Shown: piece after piece, positions 28,034 to 37,566 of the stretch
Position numbering within the stretch: position 1 is the stretch's first letter
Layout: each line of letters begins with the position of its first letter
Source: Cupriavidus campinensis
GTDB taxonomy: Bacteria; Pseudomonadota; Gammaproteobacteria; Burkholderiales; Burkholderiaceae
Direction: 5' to 3'
Assembly (NCBI RefSeq): GCF_905397395.1
Contig: NZ_CAJPVH010000003.1
Coordinates: 1-64,000, forward strand
DNA: 64,000 nucleotides
The notes under the pieces: model-generated
Told to the model about the DNA's origin: nothing
Seen by the model: only the letters and a program-made list of their open reading frames with translations
Database searches by the model: none
Made by a program: the position numbers and the translations under genes

Positions 28034-30745
28034 ATGCTGCGCACCGATACGCCCGTTACCGTCTATCGCAAGGACTATACTCCGCCCGCCTTCGCCATCG
28101 ACCACGTCGATCTGGTGCTGGAGCTGGACCCGCAACGCACCGTCGTCACCAGCACGCTGACCTTCCAGCGCGCGCCCGGCGCGACCGGCGACGCCCCGCT
28201 GGTCATGGTGGGCGAGGCCCTGGAGCTGCTCGGCGTAACCCTCGACGGCCAGCCGTTCGCCAGCGCGAAGGAAGACGCCGGCACGCTCACGCTGACCGGC
28301 CTGCCGGCGCAGGGCACGCTCGCCATCACCACCGCCTGCAACCCGGCGGCAAATACCACGCTGTCCGGCCTCTACGTCTCCAACGGCAACTTCTTCACCC
28401 AGTGCGAAGCCGAAGGCTTCCGCCGCATCACCTATTTCCTCGATCGACCCGACGTGATGGCGACCTACCGCGTCACGCTGCGCGCCGACCGCGCCGCCAG
28501 CCCGGTGCTGCTCTCCAACGGCAACCTGCTGTCCGAGCGCGCGCTGCCCGATGGCCGCCACGAAGCGGTCTGGGAAGACCCGTTCCGCAAGCCGTCCTAC
28601 CTGTTCGCGCTGGTGGCCGGCAAGCTGGCCTGCGTGGAGGAGCGCATCACCAGCGCCTCGGGCAAGGAAAAGCTGCTGCAGGTCTGGGTGGAGCCGCAGG
28701 ACCTCGACAAGACCCGCCACGCCATGGACTCCCTGATCCATGCCATCCGCTGGGACGAGCGCCGCTTCGGGCTGGAACTCGACCTTGACCGCTTCATGAT
28801 CGTCGCCGTGAGCGACTTCAACATGGGGGCGATGGAGAACAAGGGCCTGAACATCTTCAATACGAAGTACGTGCTGGCCAATGCGCAGACGGCCACGGAC
28901 GTGGACTTCGCCAATATCGAGTCGGTGGTGGGGCACGAGTACTTCCACAACTGGACCGGCAACCGCGTGACCTGCCGCGACTGGTTCCAGCTTTCGCTCA
29001 AGGAAGGGCTGACGGTGTTCCGCGACCAGGAGTTCTCGGCGGACATGATGGGCTCCGAGTCCGGCCGCGCGGTGAAGCGGATCGAGGACGTGCGCGTGCT
29101 GCGCCAGGTGCAGTTCCCCGAGGATGCCGGCCCGATGGCCCACCCGGTGCGCCCGGACAGCTACGAGGAGATCAACAACTTCTACACCGTCACGGTCTAC
29201 GAGAAAGGCGCCGAAGTCGTGCGGATGTACCAGACCCTGCTGGGCCGCGACGGCTTCCGCAAGGGCATGGACCTGTACTTCCAGCGCCATGACGGCCAGG
29301 CCGTGGCCTGCGACGACTTCCGCGCCGCCATGGCCGACGCCAACGGCCGCGACCTGACCCAGTTCGGGCTCTGGTACAGCCAGGCCGGCACGCCGGTGGT
29401 CAGCGTGAAGACCGCGTGGGACGGCGCCGCCGGCACGCTGGCGCTAACGCTGACCCAGCGCTGCCCCAAGGTCGGCATCGAGACCCGCGCGGGCACGCCC
29501 GAAAAGCAGCCGTTCCACATCCCGTTCGCGGTGGGCCTGATCGGTGCCGATGGCGCCGACCTGCCGCTGCACCTCGAAGGCGAGCGGGCCGGGGATGCTA
29601 CCCAGCGTGGCACCACCCGCGTGCTCGACTTCACGCAGGCCGAACAGACCTTCCGCTTCACGGGGCTGCCGCGCGGCGACAAGGCGCCCCTGCCCTCGCT
29701 GCTGCGCGACTTCTCCGCGCCGGTCATCGTCGATTATGAATACTCCGATGCCGAACTGACCTTCCTGCTGGCCCATGACAGCGACGCGTTCAACCGCTGG
29801 GAAGCCGGCCAGCGCCTGGCCACGCGCGCGCTGCTGAAACTGGTGGGCGAGGTGCAGGCCGGCCGGGAACTGAAGCTCGACCCTGCGCTGGTGGCTGCCT
29901 TCCGCGCCGTGCTGACGGACGGCTCGCTGAGCCCGGCGTTCCGCGAGCAGGCGCTGATGCTGCCTGCCGAAGCCTATCTGGCCGAGCGCATGGGCGTGGC
30001 CGATCCGGCCGCGATCCACCGCGCCCGCCTGTTCATGCGCGAGGGCCTGGCCAGCGCGCTGCAACGCGAATGGCTCGCCGCATATGAAGCCAACGCCACT
30101 CCGGGGCCGTACAGCCCCGACGCGGATGCGATGGCCCGCCGCGCGCTGCGCAACCTGGCGCTCGGCTATCTGGCCGACAGCGGCGACGCCGCCATGCAGG
30201 CGCTGGCCGACACCCACTACCAGCAGGCCGACAACATGACCGACCGCGCCGCGGCGCTGTCGGCGCTGGTCAACAGCTTCGCGCCGGGCCGCGAGCACGC
30301 GCTGGCGGATTTCTACCAGCGCTTCGAGCAGGACGCGCTGGTCATCGACAAGTGGTTCTCGCTCCAGGGCATGCAGCGCGGCGACGTGGGCCCGCACGCC
30401 GGCAAGCGCACCATCGACACCGTGCGCGCGCTGATGGCCCACCCCGCCTTCAACCTGCGCAACCCGAACCGCGCCCGCTCGCTGATCTTCAGCTTCTGCT
30501 CGGGCAATCCGGCGCAGTTCCACGCCGAGGACGGCTCCGGCTACGAATTCTGGGCCGATCAGGTGCTGGCGCTGGACGCCATCAACCCGCAGGTGGCCGC
30601 CCGGCTGGCGCGGGTGATGGATCGCTGGCAGAAGTACGCGCTGCCGCTGCGGGACCGCATGCGCGCCGCGCTGGAGCGCGTGGCGGCGTCCCAGACGCTC
30701 TCGCGGGACGTGCGGGAGATCGTCGGCAAGTCACTGGCTGCCTGA
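28034..30745 (+). CDS. pepN: Aminopeptidase N (alanyl aminopeptidase)
   Basis: A 903-residue M1-family zinc aminopeptidase of the E. coli PepN type. The substrate motif GAMEN is at residues 265-269. Zinc ligands are His301 and His305 in HEYFH and Glu324 in LKEGL, with catalytic Glu302. The DUF3458 domain and helical C-terminal domain follow (NRARSLIFSFCSGNPAQFH near 815). It trims N-terminal residues from peptides in the cytoplasm. The start MLRTDTPVTVYRKDY is the usual PepN opening with AGGA upstream. A -10-like TACAAT lies at 27952. fbp follows 95 bases later. Confidence 0.96.
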   Translation: MLRTDTPVTVYRKDYTPPAFAIDHVDLVLELDPQRTVVTSTLTFQRAPGATGDAPLVMVGEALELLGVTLDGQPFASAKEDAGTLTLTGLPAQGTLAITTACNPAANTTLSGLYVSNGNFFTQCEAEGFRRITYFLDRPDVMATYRVTLRADRAASPVLLSNGNLLSERALPDGRHEAVWEDPFRKPSYLFALVAGKLACVEERITSASGKEKLLQVWVEPQDLDKTRHAMDSLIHAIRWDERRFGLELDLDRFMIVAVSDFNMGAMENKGLNIFNTKYVLANAQTATDVDFANIESVVGHEYFHNWTGNRVTCRDWFQLSLKEGLTVFRDQEFSADMMGSESGRAVKRIEDVRVLRQVQFPEDAGPMAHPVRPDSYEEINNFYTVTVYEKGAEVVRMYQTLLGRDGFRKGMDLYFQRHDGQAVACDDFRAAMADANGRDLTQFGLWYSQAGTPVVSVKTAWDGAAGTLALTLTQRCPKVGIETRAGTPEKQPFHIPFAVGLIGADGADLPLHLEGERAGDATQRGTTRVLDFTQAEQTFRFTGLPRGDKAPLPSLLRDFSAPVIVDYEYSDAELTFLLAHDSDAFNRWEAGQRLATRALLKLVGEVQAGRELKLDPALVAAFRAVLTDGSLSPAFREQALMLPAEAYLAERMGVADPAAIHRARLFMREGLASALQREWLAAYEANATPGPYSPDADAMARRALRNLALGYLADSGDAAMQALADTHYQQADNMTDRAAALSALVNSFAPGREHALADFYQRFEQDALVIDKWFSLQGMQRGDVGPHAGKRTIDTVRALMAHPAFNLRNPNRARSLIFSFCSGNPAQFHAEDGSGYEFWADQVLALDAINPQVAARLARVMDRWQKYALPLRDRMRAALERVAASQTLSRDVREIVGKSLAA

Positions 30746-30789
30746 CCCCGCCGGCTGAGGACGGAGCGGCAACCATTCGTAAAACTGCG

Positions 30790-30816
30790 ATGTCTGTAGC
30801 GGCAGACATGTAGAAT
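30790..30816 (+). promoter_or_regulatory. Candidate fbp promoter with an inverted repeat
   Basis: ATGTCTG (30790-30796) and CAGACAT (30803-30809) form a perfect 7-base inverted repeat with a 6-base spacer. It ends one base before a -10-like TAGAAT (30811-30816), 24 bases upstream of fbp. The dyad occupies the spacer and -35 area, so a regulator bound here would meet RNA polymerase. Confidence 0.45.
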
Positions 30817-30840
30817 TGCGGCCATCGAAGGAGAACCCAC

Positions 30841-31857
30841 ATGACACGCATCAGCCTCACCCGCTATCTGGTCGAGGAGCAGCGCAAGCACAACACGATC
30901 CAGCCGGAGCTCCGGCTGCTGATCGAGGTGGTGGCGCGCGCCTGCAAGGCCATTTCCAACGCCGTGAGCAAGGGCGCCCTCGCGGGCGTGCTCGGCTCGG
31001 CCGGCACCGGCAATGTGCAGGGCGAGACCCAGCAGAAGCTGGACGTCATCGCCAATGAAGTGCTGCTCGACGCCAACGAGTGGGGCGGCCACCTGGCGGC
31101 GATGGCCTCGGAGGAAATGGACTCGTTCTACGAGATCCCGAACCGCTACCCGAAGGGTGAGTACCTGCTGCTGTTCGATCCGCTCGACGGCTCGTCGAAT
31201 ATCGACGTGAACGTGTCGATCGGCACGATCTTCTCGGTGCTGCACATGCCCAAGCCGGGCCAGACCGTGACCGAGCACGACTTCCTGCAGCCGGGCACGC
31301 ACCAGGTGGCAGCCGGCTATGCCGTGTACGGCCCGCAGACCACGCTGGTACTGACCGTGGGCAACGGCGTACATATGTTCACGCTGGACCGCGAGGCCGG
31401 CAGCTTCGTGCTGACCCAGTCGGACGTGCAGATTCCGGAAGACACCAAGGAATTTGCCATCAATATGTCGAACATGCGTCACTGGGCCCCGCCCGTGCGC
31501 GAGTACATCGACGAATGCCTGGCCGGCGAGGAAGGCCCGCGCGGCAAGAACTTCAACATGCGCTGGGTGGCGTCGATGGTGGCCGATGTGCACCGCATCC
31601 TGACCCGCGGCGGCGTGTTCCTCTATCCGTGGGACAAGCGCGAGCCGGAGAAGCCGGGCAAGCTGCGCCTGATGTACGAGGCCAACCCGATGGCGTTCCT
31701 GGTCGAACAGGCCGGCGGCGCGGCCACCAACGGCCACGACCGCATCCTGGACGTGCAGCCGACCCAGCTGCACCAGCGCGTGTCGGTGGTGCTCGGCTCC
31801 AAGAACGAGGTGGATCGCATCACGCGCTACCACCGGGAAGCCGAAGGCAAGGCGTAA
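30841..31857 (+). CDS. fbp: Fructose-1,6-bisphosphatase class I
   Basis: A 338-residue gluconeogenic enzyme that hydrolyses fructose 1,6-bisphosphate to fructose 6-phosphate. The metal site [15 protein letters not shown] lies near residues 110-124, with the upstream EE pair in MASEEMD. The C-terminal [17 protein letters not shown] near 277 is the class I signature. AAGGAG precedes ATG 30841. It follows pepN and ends at two small hairpins. Cytoplasmic; it also serves the Calvin cycle where one exists, though no such genes are here. Confidence 0.96.
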   Translation: MTRISLTRYLVEEQRKHNTIQPELRLLIEVVARACKAISNAVSKGALAGVLGSAGTGNVQGETQQKLDVIANEVLLDANEWGGHLAAMASEEMDSFYEIPNRYPKGEYLLLFDPLDGSSNIDVNVSIGTIFSVLHMPKPGQTVTEHDFLQPGTHQVAAGYAVYGPQTTLVLTVGNGVHMFTLDREAGSFVLTQSDVQIPEDTKEFAINMSNMRHWAPPVREYIDECLAGEEGPRGKNFNMRWVASMVADVHRILTRGGVFLYPWDKREPEKPGKLRLMYEANPMAFLVEQAGGAATNGHDRILDVQPTQLHQRVSVVLGSKNEVDRITRYHREAEGKA

Positions 31858-31896
31858 GCCAGTCCCTCTATATATATAGGGGGATGCAGGACAAGA

Positions 31897-31919
31897 CAGG
31901 GCGCTCCGGCGCCCTGTTT
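31897..31919 (+). terminator. Terminator after fbp
   Basis: CAGGGCGC and GCGCCCTG form an 8-base stem with loop TCCG followed by TTT. A second AT-rich dyad (CTATATATATAG) lies upstream near 31868. The hairpin separates fbp from the convergent epimerase gene. Confidence 0.65.
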
Positions 31920-31924
31920 GCATA

Positions 31925-32854
31925 TCAGCGCGGCACCTCGATGAGCCACTGCATGCGGAACGTGACCGACTCACCAGGTGCCAGCGCGCGCAGGCCGGTG
32001 CCCTCCCAGCCCCGCGCGCGCAGGTTGACAGCGTCCGCCACGTGCGACACCGGCTCCAGGCAGACGAAGTCGCACCCGCCGGGCGCGTGGAGGATCAGGT
32101 GCTCGAGCGGCTCGGCGGCGCGCAGGGTCAGCGTGGCGCCGTCCGCGCGCCGCAGCGTGGCCTGGCGCTTCCAGCCGCTGTAATAGACGGAGAGGTCCGA
32201 GTCGGGCAGATGGCGCTCGCGCAGGAAGGCCTCGCGCCGCCCGATCGCCGCGCGGCCCGTGGCCACCCCGCCGCCGTCCGCCGGCCAGACATGCGCCGCG
32301 TCGAACTGGATGCGCAGGCCGGGCGGCCGGGCGAAGAACGGATGGAAGCCGCCACCCACCGGCATCGGCGTATCCCCCACGTTACGGATGTCGAGCGCGG
32401 CGGCGAGGCCCGCCTCGTCCAGCACCAGCGACTGCCGCGCCAGCACGGCCCAGGGCCAGTCGGTGCCGGGCGGATGCTGGAGCGCCAGCGTGATCGCATT
32501 TTCCTGAGATTCCACCACCTGCCAGGGGCGGACGTGCCCGAAGCCATGCATCGCGTGCGGCTGGCCCGGATGCGGCGGCAACTGGACCTCGCGCCCCTGC
32601 CAGCGGAACCGGCCATCGCGGATGCGGTTCGAGTACGGCAGCAGCGGATAGCTGCCGGCCTTGGGCCAGGCGCGGGCCTCGAAGCCGTCGCGCAGCGCGG
32701 CGGCCGGCATCGGCGCGAGCCAGTCGATGGCGCTGCCATCGGCACGCGTGGTGGTCAGCGCGGCCATGCGGCCACCGGCGGCGGGCGCCACGGTCAGGAC
32801 GTGGGCGCCCGCGCGCACGGTGTGCAGTGCGCCGGGGGTCAGCCAGCCGCTCAC
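31925..32854 (-). CDS. Aldose 1-epimerase family protein
   Basis: A 309-residue galactose-mutarotase-like protein. Seen are YSNRIRDGRFRWQGR near residue 75, PHAMHGFGHVRPWQV near 100 with the candidate catalytic His, FHPFFARPP near 165, and a conserved acidic residue in FVCLEPVSHVADAVN near 270. The GTG at 32854 overlaps the dctM stop as GTGA, so the gene is translationally coupled to the TRAP transporter. Interconversion of sugar or uronate anomers before the stereospecific Udh reaction is the likely job, inferred from context. Confidence 0.85.
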   Translation of the reverse strand: MSGWLTPGALHTVRAGAHVLTVAPAAGGRMAALTTTRADGSAIDWLAPMPAAALRDGFEARAWPKAGSYPLLPYSNRIRDGRFRWQGREVQLPPHPGQPHAMHGFGHVRPWQVVESQENAITLALQHPPGTDWPWAVLARQSLVLDEAGLAAALDIRNVGDTPMPVGGGFHPFFARPPGLRIQFDAAHVWPADGGGVATGRAAIGRREAFLRERHLPDSDLSVYYSGWKRQATLRRADGATLTLRAAEPLEHLILHAPGGCDFVCLEPVSHVADAVNLRARGWEGTGLRALAPGESVTFRMQWLIEVPR

Positions 32855-34134
32855 TTCAGCAGCAGGTCCGGCAGCCACATCGAGAACGCCGGCACGTAGG
32901 TGACCATCAGCAGGGCCGCCAGCAGCGCCCCGTAGAACGGCCAGATCGTCTTCATCACCTGCCCCACCGACACCCCGCCGATGGCGCAGCCGACGAACTG
33001 CGTCGTGCCCACGGGCGGCGTGTTCAGCCCCAGCGCGCAGTTGATCAGCATCATCATGCCGAACTGCACCGGCCCCATGCCGAAGTGCTGGCAGATCGGC
33101 AGGAAGATCGGCGTGCAGATCAGGATGGTGGCGGCCATGTCCAGGAAGGTGCCGAGGATGAACAGCATCACGTTCACCATCAGGAAGATCATCCACGGAC
33201 TGGTGGACAGCGAACTCAGAAACTGCCCGGTCAGCTCGGCCACGCCATAGAGGCTGATCAGGTAGCCGAAAGTGCCGGAAATGCCGATCAGCAGCAGCAC
33301 CACGCCGGTGGTCTTGACCGCCCTGGCCGCGGCCTTGACGAACTGCTCGCGCGTCAGCGAGCGGTAGACCAGCACGGTCAGCGCCAGCGCGTAGAGCACT
33401 GCCACCGCCGCGGACTCCGTCGCCGTGAACACGCCGGACAGGATGCCCACCAGGATCAGCACCACCACGAACAGCCCGGGCAACGCCGCCGCCAGCGAGT
33501 GGCCGACGATGTCCCAGCCCGGGAACTTGCCGGCCGGATAGCCCCGGCTGCGCGCCACGAAGTAGGCGGCGGCCAGGTTGCAGATCGTCAGGATCAGCGC
33601 CGGCAGCACGCCGGCCAGGATCAGCGCGGCAATCGACACCTTCCCGCCCGCCGCCAGCGTGTAGATGATCATGTTGTGGCTGGTCGGCATCAGCGCGCCG
33701 ACCAGCGCCGCGTGCGTGGTCACGTTGACCGCGTAGTCGGCGTGGTAGCCCTCGCGCTTCATCATCGGGATCATCACCGCGCCCATGGCCGACACATCGG
33801 CCACCGGCGAGCCGGAAACGCCCCCGAACAGCGTGCACGCCAGCACGTTCGACATGCCCAGCCCACCGCGCACATGGCCGGCCATCGACTTGGCGAAGTT
33901 GACGATGCGGTCCGCGATGCCGCCGTACAGCATCAGCTCGCCGGCGAAGATGAAGAACGGGATGGCCAGGAACGAGAACGCGTTCATGCCCGAGGTCATC
34001 TGCTGGAACACCACGGCCAGCGGCAGGCCCTCGTACAGGATGGTGATGACCGCCGACAGCCCGATCGAGAACGCCACCGGCACGCCAAGGACCAGCAGCC
34101 CGAAGAAGCTGATGGAGAGAATGATCAGTGCCAT
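32851..34134 (-). CDS. TRAP transporter large permease, DctM type
   Basis: A 427-residue, about 12-helix inner-membrane protein, the translocating subunit of a tripartite ATP-independent periplasmic transporter. FFIFAGELMLYGGIADR, GVSGSPVADVSAMGAVM near residue 110 and the C-terminal NCALGLNTPPVGTTQF are DctM hallmarks. It overlaps dctQ by 10 bases and the epimerase by 4, so the three are tightly coupled. The gene cluster points to a sugar acid substrate such as galacturonate or glucuronate. Confidence 0.93.
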   Translation of the reverse strand: MALIILSISFFGLLVLGVPVAFSIGLSAVITILYEGLPLAVVFQQMTSGMNAFSFLAIPFFIFAGELMLYGGIADRIVNFAKSMAGHVRGGLGMSNVLACTLFGGVSGSPVADVSAMGAVMIPMMKREGYHADYAVNVTTHAALVGALMPTSHNMIIYTLAAGGKVSIAALILAGVLPALILTICNLAAAYFVARSRGYPAGKFPGWDIVGHSLAAALPGLFVVVLILVGILSGVFTATESAAVAVLYALALTVLVYRSLTREQFVKAAARAVKTTGVVLLLIGISGTFGYLISLYGVAELTGQFLSSLSTSPWMIFLMVNVMLFILGTFLDMAATILICTPIFLPICQHFGMGPVQFGMMMLINCALGLNTPPVGTTQFVGCAIGGVSVGQVMKTIWPFYGALLAALLMVTYVPAFSMWLPDLLLK

Positions 34135-34703
34135 GCCGGCTCCACTTCCGTGCCTTTCAGCACCGCAATGATGTGTTCGATCGAAAACAGCACGATCAGC
34201 GCGCCGGCGATCACCGGCGGCAGGTAGCGCCAGCCCTCGGAGATGCCGAGGGTGGGCAGCTTGTAGTCCGCCACGGACAGCGCCAGCAGCGCGCAGTTGT
34301 AGGCCATGACCGCGCCGAAGGTGCCGACCAGCACGTGGATCAGCAGCTCGATCCTGGTTCGGATGCGCTCGGGCAGCAGCACCAGCAGGGACTCCAGGCC
34401 GATGTGGCCGGCGTCGCGCACGCCCACCGCCGTACCGAGCATCGTCACGTAGAGCACGAGCAGCATGGCGATGGTTTCGGCCCAGGTGGGGGTGTCGTTG
34501 AGCACGTAGCGGCCGAACACCTGCGTGAGCACGGCAATGACCAGCAGCAAGAGCCCGGTCACGCCCAGCGCCATGCAGGCGCGAGCCAGCGTGGCGCAGA
34601 AGCGGGTGTAGAGGCTGGCGCCGGTGGGGCTGGAGACCGGGGCCGGAGCGGGCCCCGGCGCACCATCCACCGGCGTGGCCGGGGTGGGAGAAGACGAAAG
34701 CAT
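34125..34703 (-). CDS. TRAP transporter small permease, DctQ type
   Basis: A 192-residue membrane protein with four helices (ALGVTGLLLLVIAVLTQVFG near residue 43, AMLLVLYVTMLGTAVGVRD near 85, then two more). It carries the family motif YVLNDTPTWAETIA. An N-terminal proline/alanine-rich tail of ~30 residues is unusual but variable in this family. It lies between dctP (16-base gap) and dctM (overlap) and completes the transporter. Confidence 0.9.
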   Translation of the reverse strand: MLSSSPTPATPVDGAPGPAPAPVSSPTGASLYTRFCATLARACMALGVTGLLLLVIAVLTQVFGRYVLNDTPTWAETIAMLLVLYVTMLGTAVGVRDAGHIGLESLLVLLPERIRTRIELLIHVLVGTFGAVMAYNCALLALSVADYKLPTLGISEGWRYLPPVIAGALIVLFSIEHIIAVLKGTEVEPAWH

Positions 34704-34719
34704 GATGGCGCCCTTACCC

Positions 34720-35730
34720 TTACTTCGTATCCTGCGCGCGGCGCACGAGGTCCTTCATCTGGGCGCTGGTGATGAAGCGGTCATAGACGGGCTTCATCGC
34801 GGCCTGGAACGAGGTCTTGTCGACGCTGATGATCTGCACGCCGGCGGCCTCCACCATCTTGCGCGACTTCAGCTCGCGCTCGTCCCACAGCTTGCGCATG
34901 TACGGCACCGAGTCCTTGGCGGCCTGGCGCACCATCGCCTGGTCATCCTTGGACATGCGGTCCCACATCACCTTCGAGAACAGCAGCATCTCGGGCGCCA
35001 TCGAGTGCTCGGTCAGCGAGTAGTACTTGGCCACCTCGAACTGGCGCGAGCTTTCGTAACTGGGCCAGTTGTTCTCGGCGCCATCGACCAGGCCGGTCTT
35101 CAGCGCGGTGTAGACCTCGCCCCACGGCATCGGCGTGGCGTTGGCGTGCATCGCCTCCAGCAGCGAGACCCAGAGGTCCGACTGCTGCACGCGGATCTTC
35201 ATGCCGCGGGCATCGGCCAGCGTGCGGATCGGACGCTTGGTGGTGTACATCGAGCGCGAGCCGCTGTCATACCAGGCCAGGCCGATGAAGCCGTTCTTCT
35301 CGCACGACTTCAGGATGTCGTCGCCGATCGGGCCGTCCAGCACGTGGCGCATGTGGTCGGTGGAGCGGAACAGGAACGGCATCGTCGGGACGATGGTGGC
35401 CTCGCAGATGTTGTTCATGGCCGCCGAGTTCACGCGCACCATCGACAGCGCGCCGATCTTGGTCTGCTCGATCGCATCCTTCTCGCTGCCCAGCGAGCCC
35501 TGCGCGAACACCTTGACCGTCAGCCGGCCATTGGAACGCTGCTTGAGCAACTCGCCCATGTGGCGTACGGCCTGCACGGTCGGGTAGTCCTCGGGGTGGA
35601 TGTCAGCCGAGCGCATGTCCGCGGCCTGCGCGGCCATCGGCATCGCCACGGTGGCCAAGGTGGCAGCAGCGGCGGCCATGGCGGCCATCAGTGCGCCCAG
35701 GCGGACGCGCGGGAGTCGGGTAGAAAACAT
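34720..35730 (-). CDS. TRAP transporter substrate-binding protein, DctP type
   Basis: A 336-residue periplasmic binding protein. The signal peptide ends at AQA36. The conserved arginine that pairs with the substrate carboxylate lies in [12 protein letters not shown] near residue 172, and [15 protein letters not shown] near 210 is the family signature. GGAGG precedes ATG 35730. It would capture a sugar acid for the DctQM pair downstream. A short 98-base gap separates it from the lactonase gene. Uronate specificity is inferred from udh. Confidence 0.93.
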   Translation of the reverse strand: MFSTRLPRVRLGALMAAMAAAAATLATVAMPMAAQAADMRSADIHPEDYPTVQAVRHMGELLKQRSNGRLTVKVFAQGSLGSEKDAIEQTKIGALSMVRVNSAAMNNICEATIVPTMPFLFRSTDHMRHVLDGPIGDDILKSCEKNGFIGLAWYDSGSRSMYTTKRPIRTLADARGMKIRVQQSDLWVSLLEAMHANATPMPWGEVYTALKTGLVDGAENNWPSYESSRQFEVAKYYSLTEHSMAPEMLLFSKVMWDRMSKDDQAMVRQAAKDSVPYMRKLWDERELKSRKMVEAAGVQIISVDKTSFQAAMKPVYDRFITSAQMKDLVRRAQDTK

Positions 35731-35828
35731 GAAGTGCCTCCGGATTTGTAGTTTTTCGATCAAGACTTCAAGACTTGGGTGCTTGCGGGCAAGCGATACG
35801 GCAATTCGGCGATTCGACGATTGGGGTC

Positions 35829-36725
35829 TCACGCGCGCAGCATGGGCTCCTCGAGGCCGCGCACGCCCGGTTGCAGCGCGAACACCGCGCCCGAGAGCGG
35901 ATCGGTGTCGTCGGTGCGGATCGACGTGACATAAAGGGTGTCCAGCCCGGCCCCGCCGAACGCGCACATCGCCGGCTTGGCCACGGGCACCGCGAGCGAC
36001 CGGTCCAGCCGGCCATCGGGCGTGAAGCGGTGGATCTGGCCGGCGTCGTTGCCGCAGATCCAGTAGCCGCCATCGGCATCCACGGCGGCGCCGTCGGGGC
36101 GGCCCGGGTAGCGGTTCATGTCGATAAACAGGCGCGGGTTGGACGGCGTGCCGGTGTCGGTGTCGTAGTCGTACGCCCACACGGCCTGCCGCGCGGGATG
36201 CGAATCGGACAGATACATCGTGCGGCCATCGGGGCTGAAGGCGAGTCCGTTGGGGGTGATCAATCCGTCACGCATAACATCCAGCGCACCGGTGACCGGG
36301 TCATGGCGATAGAGCTTGCCGTCGGGCGCGGCCAGCGACATGTCCATGACCATCGTGCCGGCCCAGAAGCGGCCCTGGCGGTCCGCGCGGCCATCGTTGA
36401 AGCGCATGCCGGCGCGCGCATGCGCCACCGTGGCCACGCGTTGCAGCGGCGGCGTGGCCTGCCCCGGCACCAGCCGCGCCACGCGGAACAGGCCGGTTTC
36501 CATTGCCAGCAGCCAGCCGCCGTCCGGCGTCATCGCCATGCAGCCGGCCATCTCGGGCAGGCTCCAGTGGTCGGTCTGCCCGCTGCCCGGGTCGTATCGC
36601 CACAGCGTGCGGCCGGGAATATCGGTCCAGTACAGCGCAGCCTCGGCGGCGTGCCAGACGGGGCTCTCGCCCACGCCGCAGCGCATGTCGCCAATGCGTT
36701 CGCCTTGAGAGATGGGGGCGCTCAC
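35829..36725 (-). CDS. SMP-30/gluconolactonase family lactonase
   Basis: A 298-residue six-bladed beta-propeller hydrolase. The metal-binding Glu is in GVGESPVWH near residue 19, Asn and Asp ligands are in [17 protein letters not shown] near 107, and [16 protein letters not shown] lies near 175. It starts with GTG at 36725, only 4 bases after the udh stop. It should open the aldarolactone made by Udh to galactarate or glucarate. Family members act on many sugar lactones, so the exact one is inferred from the neighbour. Confidence 0.88.
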   Translation of the reverse strand: MSAPISQGERIGDMRCGVGESPVWHAAEAALYWTDIPGRTLWRYDPGSGQTDHWSLPEMAGCMAMTPDGGWLLAMETGLFRVARLVPGQATPPLQRVATVAHARAGMRFNDGRADRQGRFWAGTMVMDMSLAAPDGKLYRHDPVTGALDVMRDGLITPNGLAFSPDGRTMYLSDSHPARQAVWAYDYDTDTGTPSNPRLFIDMNRYPGRPDGAAVDADGGYWICGNDAGQIHRFTPDGRLDRSLAVPVAKPAMCAFGGAGLDTLYVTSIRTDDTDPLSGAVFALQPGVRGLEEPMLRA

Positions 36726-36729
36726 GGCG

Positions 36730-37566
36730 TCAGTCCCCGAACGGACCGGCCTTGACGAAGGCGCCGCCCTGGTACCAGCCCGCCGCGTCGTCCGCCGGCA
36801 GCGGCGGGACGGATTCCACCTTGGCCCGGAACTGCTCCGACGACTCCACCGGCCGGAAACCGAGCCGCGCCGCCTTGCTGTTGTCCCACCAGCTATCGCG
36901 GTTGGCCGAGGCGCCGTAGACGATCGTGAAACCCACCTCCGGCACGAAGACCGCGCGCTTGATCAACTGCTCCAGGTCGTCGTAGCCGAGCCAGGTGACC
37001 AGCATGCGGCGGTCCTTCGCCTCCGGGAACGACGAGCCGATGCGCAGCGCCACGGTCTCGATGCCGTAGCGGTCGAAATAGAAGCTGCCCAGTTGCTCGC
37101 CGAACGCCTTGCTCACGCCGTAATAGCCGTCCGGGCGCGGCGGCGAATCGGCGTCGAGCACCTCGCCCTGCTTGTAGAAGCCAATCACGTGATTGGAGCT
37201 GGCGAACACGATGCGCCGCACGCCATGGCGCCGCGCCGCCTCGTAGAGGTGGTAGGTGCCCTGGATATTGGCCGGCAGGATCTCCTCGAACGGACGCTCC
37301 ACCGACACGCCGCCCAGATGGACGATGGCATCGACGCCCGCCACCAGCGCGTGGACGGCCTTGGCGTCAGACAAATCGCAAGGCACGACTTCTTCCTGCG
37401 CGCCTGCCGGGCCGAGGTCGGCGATATCGGAGATGCGCACCACATCGGCATAGCGCTTCAGGCGGTCACGCAGGACCTTGCCGAGGTTGCCGGCCGCGCC
37501 GGTCAGCAGGATGCGATGGCAACGGGTGACAACACCGTCGAGCGGATCTTTGGGGGCGAGGGACAT
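36730..37566 (-). CDS. udh: NAD-dependent uronate dehydrogenase
   Basis: A 278-residue short-chain dehydrogenase of the uronate dehydrogenase class, oxidising D-galacturonate or D-glucuronate to the aldarolactone. The NAD site LTGAAGNLGKVL is at residues 21-32, the Ser of FASSNHVIGFY near 123, and the catalytic Tyr149/Lys153 in YYGVSK. RIGSSFPEAKDRRM and YQGGAFVKAGPFGD at the end match Pseudomonas Udh as I recall it. It is first in the operon udh-lactonase-dctPQM-epimerase. The aldarate dehydratase needed next is not in the window. Confidence 0.9.
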   Translation of the reverse strand: MSLAPKDPLDGVVTRCHRILLTGAAGNLGKVLRDRLKRYADVVRISDIADLGPAGAQEEVVPCDLSDAKAVHALVAGVDAIVHLGGVSVERPFEEILPANIQGTYHLYEAARRHGVRRIVFASSNHVIGFYKQGEVLDADSPPRPDGYYGVSKAFGEQLGSFYFDRYGIETVALRIGSSFPEAKDRRMLVTWLGYDDLEQLIKRAVFVPEVGFTIVYGASANRDSWWDNSKAARLGFRPVESSEQFRAKVESVPPLPADDAAGWYQGGAFVKAGPFGD

